The notes under the pieces: generated by a model
Database searches by the model: none
Told to the model about the DNA's origin: nothing
Seen by the model: the letters and a program-made list of their open reading frames with translations, nothing else
Program-made: the position numbers and the translations under genes
In this document: positions 30,111 through 40,650 of the stretch, in pieces
Numbering within the stretch: position 1 is the stretch's first letter
Layout: every line of letters begins with the position of its first letter
Assembly: GCF_004137795.1 (NCBI RefSeq)
Contig: NZ_NWTM01000001.1
Coordinates: 2,221,229 to 2,285,228 of the forward strand
Length of the DNA: 64,000 nucleotides
Reading direction: 5' to 3'
From: Pectobacterium zantedeschiae
Lineage (GTDB): Bacteria; Pseudomonadota; Gammaproteobacteria; Enterobacterales; Enterobacteriaceae

Positions 30111-32396
30111 ATGAACCAGAGCTTGCTCGTTACCAAACGCGATGGCAGTAAAGAAAAAATCAATTTGGATAAAATCCACCGCGTCATTACCTGGGCCGCA
30201 GAGGGTTTACACAATGTTTCCGTTTCTCAGGTGGAACTGCGTTCCCACATCCAGTTTTACGACAGCATCAGAACCTCTGATATCCATGAGACCATCATCA
30301 AGGCCGCAGCCGATCTGATCTCCCGCGAAAGCCCGGATTATCAATATCTGGCCGCACGTCTGGCTATCTTCCATCTACGTAAGAAAGCCTACGGCCAGTT
30401 TGAGCCACCAGCCCTACTGACCCACGTCACCAACATGGTGGAACTCGGCAAATACGACAAGCACCTGCTGGAAGACTATACCCCCGAAGAATTCGCCCAG
30501 ATGGACGCTTTCATCGATCACTGGCGTGACATGAATTTCTCCTATGCTGCGGTTAAGCAGTTGGAAGGGAAATATCTGGTACAAAACCGCGTCACCGGTG
30601 ATATCTACGAAAGCGCCCAGTTCCTGTACATTTTGGTCGCGGCCTGCCTGTTCTCCGGCTACCCGCGTGAAACCCGTCTGGATTACGTTAAACGTTTCTA
30701 TGATGCGATCTCCACGTTCAAAATTTCTCTGCCAACACCAATCATGGCAGGCGTGCGCACCCCGACGCGTCAGTTCAGCTCCTGCGTGTTGATCGAATGC
30801 GGCGACAGCCTGGACTCCATCAACGCGACGTCCAGCGCGATCGTGAAATATGTTTCCCAGCGTGCGGGTATCGGCATCAACGCGGGTCGCATCCGTGCGC
30901 TCGGCAGCCCGATTCGCGGCGGTGAAGCATTCCACACCGGCTGTATTCCTTTCTATAAACACTTCCAGACAGCGGTGAAATCTTGCTCTCAGGGCGGCGT
31001 ACGCGGCGGTGCCGCTACGCTGTTCTATCCGCTGTGGCATCTGGAAGTGGAAAGCCTGCTGGTGTTGAAAAACAACCGTGGCGTAGAAGGCAACCGCGTT
31101 CGTCACCTCGATTACGGCGTGCAGTTGAACAAACTGATGTATCAGCGTCTGGTAAAAGGTGAAGATATCACGCTGTTCAGCCCGTCTGATGTACCAGGAC
31201 TGTATGGCGCATTCTTCGCGGATCAGGATGAATTCGAGCGCCTGTATGTGCAATATGAGCAGGATGCCAGCATCCGTAAACAGCGCATCAAAGCGGTTGA
31301 ACTGTTCTCCCTGATGATGCAGGAACGCGCTTCTACGGGTCGTATCTATATTCAAAACGTTGACCACTGCAACACGCACAGCCCGTTCGATCCTCAGATT
31401 GCTCCGGTTCGCCAGTCCAACCTGTGTCTGGAAATCGCGTTGCCAACCAAGCCGTTGAACGACGTAAATGATGAGAACGGTGAAATCGCGCTGTGTACGC
31501 TGTCTGCTTTCAACCTCGGTGCAATCAATAGCTTAGACGACCTGGAGGAGCTGGCGACACTGGCCGTACGCGCGCTGGATGCCCTGCTGGATTATCAGGA
31601 TTACCCGATTACGGCAGCAGAACGTGGTGCGATGGGTCGCCGTACGCTGGGTATTGGTGTGATCAACTTTGCCTACTATCTGGCGAAAAATGGCGTGCGT
31701 TACTCCGACGGCAGCGCCAACGGCCTGACGCACAAAACGTTTGAAGCAATTCAATATTATCTGCTGAAGGCTTCGAATGTGCTGGCACGCGAGCAAGGTG
31801 CCTGCCCGTGGTTCAATGAAACCACCTATTCGCAGGGTATTCTGCCTATCGATACCTATAAGCGCGATCTGGATGCAATCTGTAATGAACCGCTGCATCT
31901 CGACTGGGAAGCACTGCGTAAAGACATCAAAGAATACGGTCTGCGTAACTCTACGCTGTCTGCGCTGATGCCGTCTGAAACATCGTCTCAGATCTCTAAC
32001 GCCACTAACGGTATTGAGCCACCGCGCGGTCACATCAGCGTCAAAGCGTCCAAAGACGGTATTCTGCGTCAAGTGGTGCCGGAATATGAAACGCTGAAAG
32101 ACGCTTACGAACTGCTGTGGGAAATGCCAAATAACGACGGCTACCTGCAACTGGTGGGTCTGATGCAGAAATTTGTCGATCAGGCGATCTCCTCCAACAC
32201 CAACTACGATCCGTCACGCTTCCCATCAGGTCGAGTACCGATGAAGCAGTTGCTGAAAGATCTAGTCACGGCCTACAAATTCGGCGTCAAAACGCTGTAT
32301 TACCAAAACACCCGTGACGGCGCTGAAGACGTACAAGACGATCTGTTGGCTGAGCCACAGGACGATGGCTGCGAAGGCGGCGCGTGTAAGATTTAA
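30111..32396 (+). CDS. nrdA: Ribonucleoside-diphosphate reductase 1, alpha subunit
   Basis: 761 residues from the ATG at 30111, the E. coli length; an upstream GTG (30060) would add 17 unconserved residues. N-terminal ATP-cone LLVTKRDGSKEKINLDKIHRV (allosteric activity site), barrel with active-site Cys in FSSCVLIECGDS (Cys225 region), RQSNLCLEIALPT (Cys439) and GEIALCTLSAFNLG (Cys462), Tyr pair in TLYYQNTRDGAED, and the redox tail CEGGACKI with two Cys. It reduces NDPs to dNDPs with NrdB. A DnaA box and NrdR-like site precede it. Confidence 0.98.
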   Translation: MNQSLLVTKRDGSKEKINLDKIHRVITWAAEGLHNVSVSQVELRSHIQFYDSIRTSDIHETIIKAAADLISRESPDYQYLAARLAIFHLRKKAYGQFEPPALLTHVTNMVELGKYDKHLLEDYTPEEFAQMDAFIDHWRDMNFSYAAVKQLEGKYLVQNRVTGDIYESAQFLYILVAACLFSGYPRETRLDYVKRFYDAISTFKISLPTPIMAGVRTPTRQFSSCVLIECGDSLDSINATSSAIVKYVSQRAGIGINAGRIRALGSPIRGGEAFHTGCIPFYKHFQTAVKSCSQGGVRGGAATLFYPLWHLEVESLLVLKNNRGVEGNRVRHLDYGVQLNKLMYQRLVKGEDITLFSPSDVPGLYGAFFADQDEFERLYVQYEQDASIRKQRIKAVELFSLMMQERASTGRIYIQNVDHCNTHSPFDPQIAPVRQSNLCLEIALPTKPLNDVNDENGEIALCTLSAFNLGAINSLDDLEELATLAVRALDALLDYQDYPITAAERGAMGRRTLGIGVINFAYYLAKNGVRYSDGSANGLTHKTFEAIQYYLLKASNVLAREQGACPWFNETTYSQGILPIDTYKRDLDAICNEPLHLDWEALRKDIKEYGLRNSTLSALMPSETSSQISNATNGIEPPRGHISVKASKDGILRQVVPEYETLKDAYELLWEMPNNDGYLQLVGLMQKFVDQAISSNTNYDPSRFPSGRVPMKQLLKDLVTAYKFGVKTLYYQNTRDGAEDVQDDLLAEPQDDGCEGGACKI

Positions 32397-32403
32397 GCCA
32401 CTA

Positions 32404-32430
32404 ATGAAAGGCTGCAATGCAGCCTTTCAT
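32404..32430. repeat. 12-bp perfect inverted repeat after nrdA
   Basis: ATGAAAGGCTGC (32404-32415), loop AAT, GCAGCCTTTCAT (32419-32430), 7 bases past the nrdA stop. Followed by CCTTTT, so a weak terminator or a 3'-end stabilising hairpin within the nrdA-nrdB spacer. Confidence 0.8.
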
Positions 32431-32472
32431 CCTTTTAGCGCGGGCGTCCTACCCGTAGTCGCAACTGGCGTT

Positions 32473-32497
32473 AAAAAATGCCCTTGGCATTTTTTTG
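32473..32497 (+). terminator. Terminator-like hairpin just before nrdB
   Basis: AAAAAATGCC (32473-32482), loop CTT, GGCATTTTTT (32486-32495), then more T and immediately the nrdB ribosome-binding site GGAG (32497-32500). It has the form of an intrinsic terminator, although the stem is AT-rich and short in GC. It could lower nrdB transcription, or shield the RBS. Confidence 0.55.
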
Positions 32498-32506
32498 GAG
32501 AGACTC

Positions 32507-33637
32507 ATGGCCTATACCACTTTTTCACAGAACAAAAATGACCAACTGCTCGAACCGATGTTCTTCGGCCAGTCTGTCAACGTTGCACGCTTCGACCAGC
32601 AAAAATATGAAATTTTCGAAAAGCTGATCGAAAAGCAACTGTCCTTCTTCTGGCGCCCAGAAGAAGTTGACGTGTCCCGCGATCGTATCGACTATCAGGC
32701 ACTGCCCGATCATGAAAAACACATCTTCATCAGCAACCTGAAATACCAAACGCTGCTGGATTCGATTCAGGGACGTAGCCCGAATGTGGCGCTGCTGCCG
32801 CTGATTTCCATCCCTGAGTTGGAAACCTGGGTAGAAACCTGGGCTTTCTCGGAAACCATTCACTCACGTTCCTACACGCACATCATTCGCAATATCGTGA
32901 ACGACCCGTCGCTGGTGTTTGACGATATCGTGACTAATGAAGAGATCCTGAAGCGCGCCAAAGATATCTCCGGCTACTACGACTCGCTGATTGAGATGAC
33001 CAGCTACTATCATCTGCTAGGTGAAGGAACACATCAGGTTAACGGCAAGACCGTGACAGTGAACCTGCATGCACTGAAAAAGCAGTTGTATATCTGCCTG
33101 ATGAGCGTAAACGCGCTGGAAGCCATTCGCTTCTACGTCAGCTTCGCCTGCTCGTTTGCTTTTGCTGAACGCGAGCTGATGGAAGGCAACGCTAAAATCA
33201 TCAAGCTGATCGCTCGTGATGAAGCACTGCACCTGACCGGCACACAGCATATGCTGAACCTGATGCGTTCCGGCCATGACGACCCTGAAATGGCGCAGAT
33301 TGCCGAAGAGTGTCAGCAAGAGTGCCATGACCTGTTCGTTCTCGCCGCTCAGCAAGAAAAAGAGTGGGCTGAATACCTGTTCCGCGACGGTTCGATGATT
33401 GGCCTGAACAAAGATATTCTCTGCCAGTATGTGGAATACATCACCAACATCCGCATGCAGGCGGTTGGGCTGCCGCTGCCGTTCCAGACGCGTACCAACC
33501 CTATTCCATGGATCAACGCCTGGCTGGTATCCGATAACGTACAGGTCGCACCACAGGAAGTCGAAGTTAGCTCTTATCTGGTCGGTCAGATCGATTCAGA
33601 AATCAGCGATGACGACCTGAGCGATTTCCAACTGTAA
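32507..33637 (+). CDS. nrdB: Ribonucleoside-diphosphate reductase 1, beta subunit
   Basis: 376 residues from the ATG at 32507 ([12 protein letters not shown]), same length as E. coli NrdB. Di-iron ligands lie in [25 protein letters not shown] (Glu, Glu, His; the radical Tyr122 is in SRSYTH) and [25 protein letters not shown] (Glu, Glu, His). The C-terminal tail DDDLSDFQL docks into NrdA. It generates and stores the tyrosyl radical. Two hairpins lie in the 110-base nrdA-nrdB gap; yfaE follows after three bases. Confidence 0.98.
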   Translation: MAYTTFSQNKNDQLLEPMFFGQSVNVARFDQQKYEIFEKLIEKQLSFFWRPEEVDVSRDRIDYQALPDHEKHIFISNLKYQTLLDSIQGRSPNVALLPLISIPELETWVETWAFSETIHSRSYTHIIRNIVNDPSLVFDDIVTNEEILKRAKDISGYYDSLIEMTSYYHLLGEGTHQVNGKTVTVNLHALKKQLYICLMSVNALEAIRFYVSFACSFAFAERELMEGNAKIIKLIARDEALHLTGTQHMLNLMRSGHDDPEMAQIAEECQQECHDLFVLAAQQEKEWAEYLFRDGSMIGLNKDILCQYVEYITNIRMQAVGLPLPFQTRTNPIPWINAWLVSDNVQVAPQEVEVSSYLVGQIDSEISDDDLSDFQL

Positions 33638-33640
33638 TCA

Positions 33641-33901
33641 ATGAGCAATCCAACGATTACACTGCGCACATCCGGTGCGCAGTTTCCCTGTTCAGACGAC
33701 GGCCCTTCCCTACTGGATGTGCTGGAATCCAACCGAGTCAGCATTGAATATCAGTGCCGCTCTGGCTATTGCGGTTCCTGTCGTCTGCGTCTGGTAAAAG
33801 GCCGCGTGGCGTATCGCCAAACACCGCTGGCCTGCATCCAACAGGATGAAATTCTACCTTGTTGTTGTATGCCGCAGGGCGACATCGAACTTGATATCTA
33901 G
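33641..33901 (+). CDS. yfaE: [2Fe-2S] ferredoxin for NrdB cofactor maintenance
   Basis: 86-residue plant-type ferredoxin. Cluster ligands: Cys in EYQCRSGYCGSCRLRLV (C-x4-C-x2-C pattern) and a fourth Cys in EILPCCC near residue 72-75. In E. coli YfaE reduces the di-iron centre of NrdB so that the tyrosyl radical can be regenerated. It follows nrdB by three bases, consistent with an nrdAB-yfaE operon. Confidence 0.93.
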   Translation: MSNPTITLRTSGAQFPCSDDGPSLLDVLESNRVSIEYQCRSGYCGSCRLRLVKGRVAYRQTPLACIQQDEILPCCCMPQGDIELDI

Positions 33902-34191
33902 CTCAATCTCTTTCATATTTTGTGTCCTTGCTATAAGTATGCCCCAGTTCATCAACGCGCCACAGCGCCGACTGACGTGCTTACCGACGGTAGCTTCTTG
34001 CGTCTGATAACGGAAAAACCTTTCGTTCTAACCGCTTTCCCCTGTTCACCCGTCGGCCCGAGATATTCCGGCCGACTGCCGTCAAAGATAGGTTTTAGCC
34101 GAGGATGGCGCTAGAATCGTCAACGCAATACATTTCAGTCTAATTTTCTCTGGGACATTCACAAAAACAGCCATAAATAGAGGTTAATACT
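33902..34191. other. Gap yfaE-qmcA, a junction of two E. coli map regions
   Basis: 290 bases without a convincing gene. To the left lie genes that belong with gyrA/nrd in E. coli; to the right the qmcA-ybbJ-cueR-copA group. I see no strong terminator and no repeat; AGAGGTTAATACT at the right end is the qmcA ribosome-binding site. Confidence 0.6.
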
Positions 34192-35106
34192 ATGCTCACC
34201 GTCATTCCCGTTTTGATCTTTGTTGCACTTATCATCGTCTGGTCAGGCATCAAAGTCGTACCGCAGGGATACCAATGGACTGTAGAACGTTTTGGTCGCT
34301 ATACCAAGACGCTGATGCCGGGGCTTAATCTGGTCGTGCCGTTTATGGATCGTATCGGCCGCAAGATTAATATGATGGAACAGGTGCTGGATATTCCCTC
34401 TCAGGAAATTATCTCTCGCGATAATGCCAATGTCGCCATTGATGCCGTCTGCTTTATTCAGGTGATCGATCCCGCGCGGGCCGCCTATGAAGTTAGCAAT
34501 CTGGAACAGGCTATCGTGAACCTCACCATGACCAACTTCCGTACCGTACTGGGTTCGATGGAGCTGGACGAAATGCTGTCTCAGCGCGATAGCATCAACA
34601 CGCGCCTGCTACATATCGTTGACGAAGCGACCAACCCGTGGGGCATTAAGATTACGCGTATTGAGATCCGCGACGTACGCCCGCCAGCAGAATTGATTGC
34701 GGCGATGAACGCGCAGATGAAAGCGGAACGTAACAAACGTGCCGATATTCTGGAAGCCGAAGGGGTGCGTCAGGCCGCTATCCTGAAAGCCGAAGGGGAA
34801 AAACAGTCACAGATTCTGAAGGCGGAAGGCCTGCGTCAGTCTGCGTTCCTGGAAGCGGAAGCGCGTGAACGTGCCGCGGAAGCAGAAGCACAGGCGACCA
34901 AAATGGTATCCGAAGCCATCGCGGCAGGTAATATTCAGGCAATTAACTACTTTGTCGCACAGAAATATACCGATGCCTTGCAGCAGATCGGGTCTTCTAA
35001 TAACAGCAAAGTAATCATGATGCCGCTGGAAGCCAGTAACCTGATGGGCGCTATTGGCGGGATCACGGAATTGATTAAAGACAGCAAAAACAGTCGAGGT
35101 CAATAA
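34192..35106 (+). CDS. qmcA: SPFH-domain membrane protein QmcA
   Basis: 304 residues: an N-terminal membrane anchor ([23 protein letters not shown]), then the stomatin/prohibitin (SPFH) domain (~20-200) with [29 protein letters not shown] and [21 protein letters not shown], then a charged coiled coil rich in Ala/Glu/Lys ([38 protein letters not shown]). QmcA is a membrane scaffold linked to quality control of inner-membrane proteins. The stop overlaps the ybbJ start by one base (TAATG), so they form one unit. Confidence 0.95.
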   Translation: MLTVIPVLIFVALIIVWSGIKVVPQGYQWTVERFGRYTKTLMPGLNLVVPFMDRIGRKINMMEQVLDIPSQEIISRDNANVAIDAVCFIQVIDPARAAYEVSNLEQAIVNLTMTNFRTVLGSMELDEMLSQRDSINTRLLHIVDEATNPWGIKITRIEIRDVRPPAELIAAMNAQMKAERNKRADILEAEGVRQAAILKAEGEKQSQILKAEGLRQSAFLEAEARERAAEAEAQATKMVSEAIAAGNIQAINYFVAQKYTDALQQIGSSNNSKVIMMPLEASNLMGAIGGITELIKDSKNSRGQ

Positions 35107-35561
35107 TGGGCATTGAACTGGTGATGGAAAATGCACACTGGTTCTGGCTGTCGCTCGGCGGTCTGCTTTTGGCCGCCGAAATGCTGGGGGCCAGTGGCTA
35201 TTTGCTGTGGAGCGGCTTATCGGCGGTATTGGTTGGGCTATTAACATGGGTAATGCCGCTGGGTTGGCCATGGCAGGGAACGATTTTCGCCATTCTGACC
35301 ATCGTCACGGCGCTGCTTTGGTGGTACTGGCTGCGTAAACGGACACTGTCACGCCCACAGTCGACGCTCAACCAGCGCGGGCAACAGCTGATTGGTCTGA
35401 GAGCCACCTTGACCGAACCCGTGACTAACGGTTTTGGCCGGGTAAACATCGGCGATAGCAGTTGGCGCGTAAAATCAGAGCAGGATCTGCCCATCGGTAC
35501 TCATGTTGAAGTGATTGCCATTGATGGTATCACGCTGCATGTGCGTCCGACCGAACGCTAG
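35106..35561 (+). CDS. ybbJ: NfeD-like protein YbbJ
   Basis: 151 residues, three or four membrane spans (~10-80: [33 protein letters not shown] and the following helix) and a C-terminal OB-fold ([54 protein letters not shown]). NfeD-like proteins pair with SPFH proteins; this is the partner of QmcA. A GC-poor T-rich stretch after the stop, GGGGGAGCCGGTCTCCCC (35577-35594), forms a hairpin that could end the transcript. Confidence 0.92.
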   Translation: MGIELVMENAHWFWLSLGGLLLAAEMLGASGYLLWSGLSAVLVGLLTWVMPLGWPWQGTIFAILTIVTALLWWYWLRKRTLSRPQSTLNQRGQQLIGLRATLTEPVTNGFGRVNIGDSSWRVKSEQDLPIGTHVEVIAIDGITLHVRPTER

Positions 35562-35621
35562 CAGCACACATTATTTGGGGGAGCCGGTCTCCCCTTTATG
35601 CTAGCTTACGTTGTTGATAAT

Positions 35622-36038
35622 TTACTCTTTTGCCAATTTATCTTTTTGACAACAGCCCGCCAGATTATTGATTATTGGGCACTCCGCGCTACCGTCCCCC
35701 GGACACTGTTCAGCCAGTGCCAATAACTGCTCGCGCATCGTTTTCAGCTCTTCGATGTGCATCTCGATTTCCTGCACTTTCTGCAAGGTTCTCGCTTTGA
35801 CATCCGCACTTCGCCGCAGCGGATCGTTAAATAGCGTAACCAGTTCACGACACTCATCCAGATTAAAACCAACCTGACGCGCCTGACGCAGCAGCGTTAG
35901 CTCTTCGACATGATGGTCATCGTAGCTGCGGTAACCATTTTCAGAACGCAGCGGCGTAGTCAGAAGTTCTTTCTCTTCATAGAAGCGAATAGTTTTACTG
36001 CTGAGACCGGTTTTTTTCGCAACATCACTGATATTCAT
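35622..36038 (-). CDS. cueR: Cu(I)-responsive MerR-family regulator
   Basis: 138 residues. Winged helix-turn-helix [26 protein letters not shown], then a dimerisation helix and the metal loop CPGDGSAEC (two Cys that bind one Cu(I) linearly; Cys112 and Cys120 type). A CC pair in AGCCQ lies near the C-terminus as in other CueR proteins. It activates copA when copper rises by untwisting a promoter with 19-bp spacing, which is present at 36048-36078. Transcribed divergently from copA; RBS GGGGAAATC. Confidence 0.95.
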   Translation of the reverse strand: MNISDVAKKTGLSSKTIRFYEEKELLTTPLRSENGYRSYDDHHVEELTLLRQARQVGFNLDECRELVTLFNDPLRRSADVKARTLQKVQEIEMHIEELKTMREQLLALAEQCPGDGSAECPIINNLAGCCQKDKLAKE

Positions 36039-36047
36039 GATTTCCCC

Positions 36048-36078
36048 TTGACCCTCCCCTTGCTAGAAGGTTTACCTT
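36048..36078 (+). promoter_or_regulatory. copA promoter with CueR operator
   Basis: -35 TTGACC (36048-36053), 19-bp spacer, -10 TACCTT (36073-36078). The spacer contains the CueR dyad ACCCTCCCCTTGCTAGAAGG (36051-36070), almost the same as the E. coli copA operator. The long spacer is the hallmark of MerR-type activation. Confidence 0.88.
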
Positions 36079-36153
36079 ACTCAATAACTAGTAGAAATCA
36101 GATGGCCGGTCAACGTCTTTCACCTCCGGCTGTGATCACGGGAGAAAATTATT

Positions 36154-38877
36154 ATGTCTCAAACTATCGTGTTGTCGTTGCAGGGACTGACCTGCGGGCA
36201 CTGTGTTCAGCGCGTTAAAAAAGCACTGGACGCGCTACCCTCTGTCGAACAAACCGACGTCACCCAACAGTACGCCAGAGTCAGCGGCGATGTTGATTCA
36301 CAGACGTTGATCGACACCATTGAGCAGGCTGGCTATGAAGCGCAGTCCGCGACTACGCCGGATGTGTCCCTCTTGCTTTCCGGTCTGAGCTGCAACCACT
36401 GTGTCGCCGCTACGCGTAAAGTGTTGGAAGCCATTCCCGGCGTCGTGGCGACGGATGTCACCAAAGAACAGGCTGCCGTGTATGGCAACGTTGAGGCCAC
36501 CATACTGATTAGCGCGATTGAAGAAGCGGGCTATCACGCCAGCGTACAGGAGAGCGCTCACCCAAAAACTGAGCCGCTGGCACAGGTAGCGACAACGCCG
36601 GAAGCGCTGCCAGCGGCCGAGAGTATTCTTCCGGTAATGACAACACAGACCACCAACGATGACGACAGCGTGCAACTCCTTCTTCAAGGGATGAGCTGTG
36701 CCAGCTGTGTGAACCGCGTACAAACAGCGCTGCAAAACGTCAGCGGCGTCACACAGGCGCGGGTGAATCTGGCTGAGCGCAGTGCATTAGTGAGCGGTCA
36801 CGCCGAGCCAGAAGCGCTGATTGCCGCCGTTGAGCAAGCAGGCTATGGCGCAGAAATTATTCAGGACGAAGAAGCACGCCGCGCGCGTCAACAGCAAACC
36901 TCTCAGCAGGCGATTCGCCGTTTTCAATGGCAGGCAGCGCTAGGTTTACTGCTGGGTGTACCGTTGATGCTGTGGGGCGTATTGGGCGGCAGCATGAGCC
37001 TGACGCCGGAGAACCAAACACCGTGGCTCGTGATTGGTATTTTGACGCTGGCGGTAATGGTATTGGCTGGCAGTCACTTTTACCGTAACGCCTGGCGCAG
37101 CCTGAGAAACGGCGCAGCGACCATGGACACACTGGTTGCACTGGGAACGGGGGCAGCCTGGCTTTACTCTATTACCGTTAATCTGTGGCCGGACCTTTTC
37201 CCGATGGCAGCACGTCATCTGTACTATGAAGCCAGCGCGATGATCATCGGTTTAATCAATCTGGGTCATGCGCTGGAACAGCGTGCTCGTCAGCGATCTT
37301 CGCGCGCGCTGGAGCGGCTGCTGGATTTAACCCCCCCAACAGCCCGCGTTGTGACGCCAGAAGGTGAGAAATCTATTCCGCTGTCCGACGTGCAGTCAGG
37401 CATGACGCTGCGTCTGACAACCGGTGACCGCATTCCTGTCGATGGTGAGATCTTACAAGGCGAAGTGTGGGTGGATGAAGCCATGCTGACCGGGGAACCG
37501 ATCCCACAGTCCAAAACATCTGGCGATACGGTTCATGCAGGCACGTTGGTTTCCGACGGCAGCGTTCTCTTCCGTGCGGACGCGATCGGCAACCAAACCA
37601 CCCTGTCACGCATCATCCGGCTGGTCAGGCAGGCACAAAGCAGCAAACCCGCGATCGGCCAGCTAGCCGATCGTATTTCCGCCGTATTTGTTCCCGTTGT
37701 CGTTGCCATCGCGCTTTTCAGCGGCGCGATCTGGTTCTTCGTGGGGCCACAGCCGCAGATAGTTTATACGCTCATTATCGTCACAACGGTTCTGATCATT
37801 GCTTGCCCTTGCGCGCTTGGGCTGGCAACGCCGATGTCGATTATTTCCGGCGTCGGGCGTGCAGCAGAGTTTGGCGTACTGGTGCGGGATGCCGATGCAT
37901 TGCAGCAGGCCAGCAAGCTGGATGTGCTGGTGTTTGACAAGACAGGCACGCTAACCGAGGGACAACCGCGCGTCGTGGCGATTCACACGTTCGGTGGCGT
38001 AACAGAGGAGCAGGCGCTGACCTGGGCAGCGTCGCTGGAACAGGGGTCTAATCATCCGCTGGCGAAGGCGATTCTTGCACGGGCGGAAAACCTTACGCTA
38101 ACGCAAGTCGAGCAGTTCCGCACGCTGCGCGGTCTCGGCGTCAGTGGTAATATTGGCGATGCCAACCTGCTGCTGGGAAATCCACCTCTGCTCAAACAAT
38201 ATCAGGTCGATATCACCGAAGGTGATACGCTGATCAACGAACAGGCTCAGCGCGGTATCACGCCGGTGTTACTTGCGGCGAATGGTCACATCATTGCGGT
38301 GTTCTCTATCCACGATCCGCTGCGAGCGGATAGCATCAGCGCCTTACAGCGCCTGCATCAGCAAGGCTACCAGTTAGTGATGCTCACGGGGGATAATCCA
38401 CTAACGGCGAAGAGTATCGCTAAAGAAGCGGGTATCGATCAGGTGATCGCTGGCGTGCTGCCAGACGGCAAGGCAGAAGCCATCAAAAAGCTACAGGCTC
38501 AAGGCAAGCGCGTGGCAATGATTGGCGATGGTATCAATGATGCCCCCGCACTAGCGCAGGCCGATGTCGGCATTGCGATGGGCGGCGGCAGCGATATTGC
38601 GATTGAAACCGCCGCGATCACGCTGATGCGCCACAGCCTGCACGGCGTCGCCGATGCGCTGGCGCTATCCAATGCCACGCTGCGCAACATGAAGCAAAAT
38701 CTGCTGGGCGCGTTTATCTATAACTCGCTAGGTATTCCGATTGCTGCGGGCGTGCTCTATCCGCTGACCGGAACGCTGCTCAGCCCGGTAGTCGCAGGAG
38801 CAGCTATGGCGCTATCCTCCATCACGGTGGTCAGTAACGCCAACCGCTTGCTGCGTTTTAAACCTAAAAATCAGTAA
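36154..38877 (+). CDS. copA: Cu(I)-exporting P1B-type ATPase
   Basis: 907 residues, about 70 longer than E. coli CopA because there are three, not two, N-terminal heavy-metal domains: GLTCGHC (Cys14/17), GLSCNHC (Cys80/83) and GMSCASC (Cys182/185). Membrane spans start at ~255. ACPCALG is the transmembrane metal site; DKTGTLTEG carries the phosphorylated Asp, TGDNP and [26 protein letters not shown] complete the P domain; TGE is in MLTGEPIP. It pumps Cu(I) into the periplasm. An internal slippery site at 36561-36567 can yield a 139-residue product. Confidence 0.96.
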   Translation: MSQTIVLSLQGLTCGHCVQRVKKALDALPSVEQTDVTQQYARVSGDVDSQTLIDTIEQAGYEAQSATTPDVSLLLSGLSCNHCVAATRKVLEAIPGVVATDVTKEQAAVYGNVEATILISAIEEAGYHASVQESAHPKTEPLAQVATTPEALPAAESILPVMTTQTTNDDDSVQLLLQGMSCASCVNRVQTALQNVSGVTQARVNLAERSALVSGHAEPEALIAAVEQAGYGAEIIQDEEARRARQQQTSQQAIRRFQWQAALGLLLGVPLMLWGVLGGSMSLTPENQTPWLVIGILTLAVMVLAGSHFYRNAWRSLRNGAATMDTLVALGTGAAWLYSITVNLWPDLFPMAARHLYYEASAMIIGLINLGHALEQRARQRSSRALERLLDLTPPTARVVTPEGEKSIPLSDVQSGMTLRLTTGDRIPVDGEILQGEVWVDEAMLTGEPIPQSKTSGDTVHAGTLVSDGSVLFRADAIGNQTTLSRIIRLVRQAQSSKPAIGQLADRISAVFVPVVVAIALFSGAIWFFVGPQPQIVYTLIIVTTVLIIACPCALGLATPMSIISGVGRAAEFGVLVRDADALQQASKLDVLVFDKTGTLTEGQPRVVAIHTFGGVTEEQALTWAASLEQGSNHPLAKAILARAENLTLTQVEQFRTLRGLGVSGNIGDANLLLGNPPLLKQYQVDITEGDTLINEQAQRGITPVLLAANGHIIAVFSIHDPLRADSISALQRLHQQGYQLVMLTGDNPLTAKSIAKEAGIDQVIAGVLPDGKAEAIKKLQAQGKRVAMIGDGINDAPALAQADVGIAMGGGSDIAIETAAITLMRHSLHGVADALALSNATLRNMKQNLLGAFIYNSLGIPIAAGVLYPLTGTLLSPVVAGAAMALSSITVVSNANRLLRFKPKNQ
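36561..36617 (+). promoter_or_regulatory. Programmed -1 frameshift signal in copA
   Basis: Slippery heptamer CCCAAAA (36561-36567) in the frame C-CCA-AAA, a 5-base spacer, then a 9-bp perfect stem GCCGCTGGC (36573-36581) with GCCAGCGGC (36609-36617). After slippage the ribosome reads CCC-AAA-AAC-TGA, stopping at 36570-36572 and giving residues 1-138 plus Asn. E. coli copA has a comparable CCCAAAG site that makes the chaperone CopA(Z). Pseudoknot pairing was not resolved. Confidence 0.75.
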
Positions 38878-38882
38878 TGTTA

Positions 38883-38920
38883 GTGCGCCATCGTCATTCC
38901 GAATGATGGCGCACGCTTTC
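38883..38920 (+). terminator. Hairpin after copA
   Basis: GTGCGCCATC (38883-38892) pairs with GATGGCGCAC (38905-38914); inside it ATT..AAT also pairs. The tail GCTTTCTTTC is T-rich. Confidence 0.7.
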
Positions 38921-39031
38921 TTTCGCATAACCTTTTTACACCATCCCACCTTAGCTCTACCCGCGGTATACCTTGTATTGTTCTGCATCTAGCGTTTAGC
39001 ATAGCTATTCCCACATCAGGAGACGGAATCA

Positions 39032-39850
39032 ATGGGGCAACTGCTGCGTAGAATCGCGACTTTTCTTGGTTTTATTTCACCGCTGGCTTATGCCTACCCG
39101 GCGATAGATGTTCAGCTTGCCAATGGACGACAGCTGCATCTGGTTGGCAGTATTCATATGGGTAGCCTGGATATGGCACCGCTGCCCGATGCATTGCTGC
39201 AACAGCTCCGGCAGGCAACTGCACTCATTGTAGAAGCCGACATCTCCGATTCTCATTCTCCCTTCGGACACAGTGATGCCGAGCCGCCGCTCGTGCAGCG
39301 CCTTAGCCCGGAGAACTACCGCCAGTTGCAAAAAATCTGCGAATCACTCTCTTTCGATGAGAGCAATATCAATACGCTTCCAGGTTGGCAGGCCGCGCTG
39401 ATGCTGCAAGCAAGACAGGCACAGCTGCTGGGCTTACGCCCCGATTACGGCATTGATTATCAACTGATTAACGCGGCGAAATCCCATGGTATTCAGGTTA
39501 TCGAACTGGAAGGACAACAGACGCAGGTTGACCTATTACAGCAGTTGCCGCAGGGCGGTTTGCTGTTGCTGGAGGACACCATTAAGCACTGGCACACTAA
39601 CGCTCGCCTGCTGCAAACAATGGTGGGCTGGTGGCTAGACAGCAGGCCCGGCACGTATAAACCGGATATCCCCGCGACATTCAGCAATGAAATGACTGAC
39701 CTGCTGATGGGTAAGCGTAACCGTCGTTGGCAACAGCAGCTTCAAGCGCTACCGCCCGGAAATTACGTTGTAGCCGTCGGCGCGCTGCATCTGTATGGAG
39801 ATGAGAACTTACCTACGCTGCTCAACAACGGTCATTCAGCCACTCCGTGA
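39032..39850 (+). CDS. ybaP: TraB/GumN-family protein YbaP
   Basis: 272 residues. Hydrophobic N-terminus with signal-peptide character ([18 protein letters not shown]), then the family's two GX2H-type motifs: LVGSIHMGS (~36-44) and [15 protein letters not shown] near the C-terminus, with a conserved Glu in IVEADI. These resemble the Tiki/TraB metalloprotease core. The E. coli homologue has no established function. RBS CAGGAGACGGAATCA before the ATG. Adjacent to ybaK as in E. coli. Confidence 0.9.
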   Translation: MGQLLRRIATFLGFISPLAYAYPAIDVQLANGRQLHLVGSIHMGSLDMAPLPDALLQQLRQATALIVEADISDSHSPFGHSDAEPPLVQRLSPENYRQLQKICESLSFDESNINTLPGWQAALMLQARQAQLLGLRPDYGIDYQLINAAKSHGIQVIELEGQQTQVDLLQQLPQGGLLLLEDTIKHWHTNARLLQTMVGWWLDSRPGTYKPDIPATFSNEMTDLLMGKRNRRWQQQLQALPPGNYVVAVGALHLYGDENLPTLLNNGHSATP

Positions 39851-39920
39851 AAGCACACACGATGACGCACCAGCGCGTCCGCAAGATAAGACCCAAAAAG
39901 GGTTTAAGGATAGTGAAGTC

Positions 39921-40400
39921 ATGACACCCGCAGTCAATTTACTCGAAAAGAACAAGATCGCCTTTACGTTACACAGCTACCATCACGACAGCGACGAAAC
40001 CAACTTTGGCGAGGAAGCGGCCAGAAAGCTAGGGCTGAATAAAGAACAGGTTTATAAAACGCTGCTTGTTTCTCTGAATGGTGATGCAAAAAATCTCGCC
40101 GTGGCCGTCACCCCAGTCGCTGGAATGTTGGATCTCAAGAAAGTCGCTCGCGCTCTTTCCGCTAAAAAAGCCGATATGGCCGACCCAATTATCGCTCAGC
40201 GTGTAACAGGTTATCTGGTTGGAGGGATCAGCCCGCTTGGGCAAAAGAAACTGCTGCCGACCGTGATTGATGAACCGGCACGCCAGTTCAGTACCATTTT
40301 CATTTCTGGCGGTAAACGCGGGTTGGATATCGAATTGTCGGCAGACGATCTGGCGCGACTACTGCGCGCCACCTTTGCCGATATCGCCAAGCATGATTAA
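39921..40400 (+). CDS. ybaK: Cys-tRNA(Pro)/Cys-tRNA(Cys) deacylase
   Basis: 159 residues from ATG 39921 ([23 protein letters not shown]), matching E. coli YbaK; the frame is open further upstream (to 39795) but that part overlaps ybaP. YbaK fold with catalytic Lys in KTLLVSLNG (~46), [14 protein letters not shown] (~98-111) and [12 protein letters not shown] (~133). It clears cysteine mischarged on tRNA-Pro and acts in trans with prolyl-tRNA synthetase. Cytosolic. Confidence 0.93.
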   Translation: MTPAVNLLEKNKIAFTLHSYHHDSDETNFGEEAARKLGLNKEQVYKTLLVSLNGDAKNLAVAVTPVAGMLDLKKVARALSAKKADMADPIIAQRVTGYLVGGISPLGQKKLLPTVIDEPARQFSTIFISGGKRGLDIELSADDLARLLRATFADIAKHD

Positions 40401-40500
40401 TACCGCGATTAAACGCATATAACCTGCCAGACGATATGGTATCAAGGTGAAGCAGATAGCAGAGGACTCCACGGCCAGTGTGTCCCCTGCTACCGCTTCA

Positions 40501-40645
<145 letters not shown>

Positions 40646-40650
40646 ATCGA

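Noticed and set aside
33920-34114. 64-codon frame between yfaE and qmcA
   Set aside because: No RBS, translation of mixed composition without family features.
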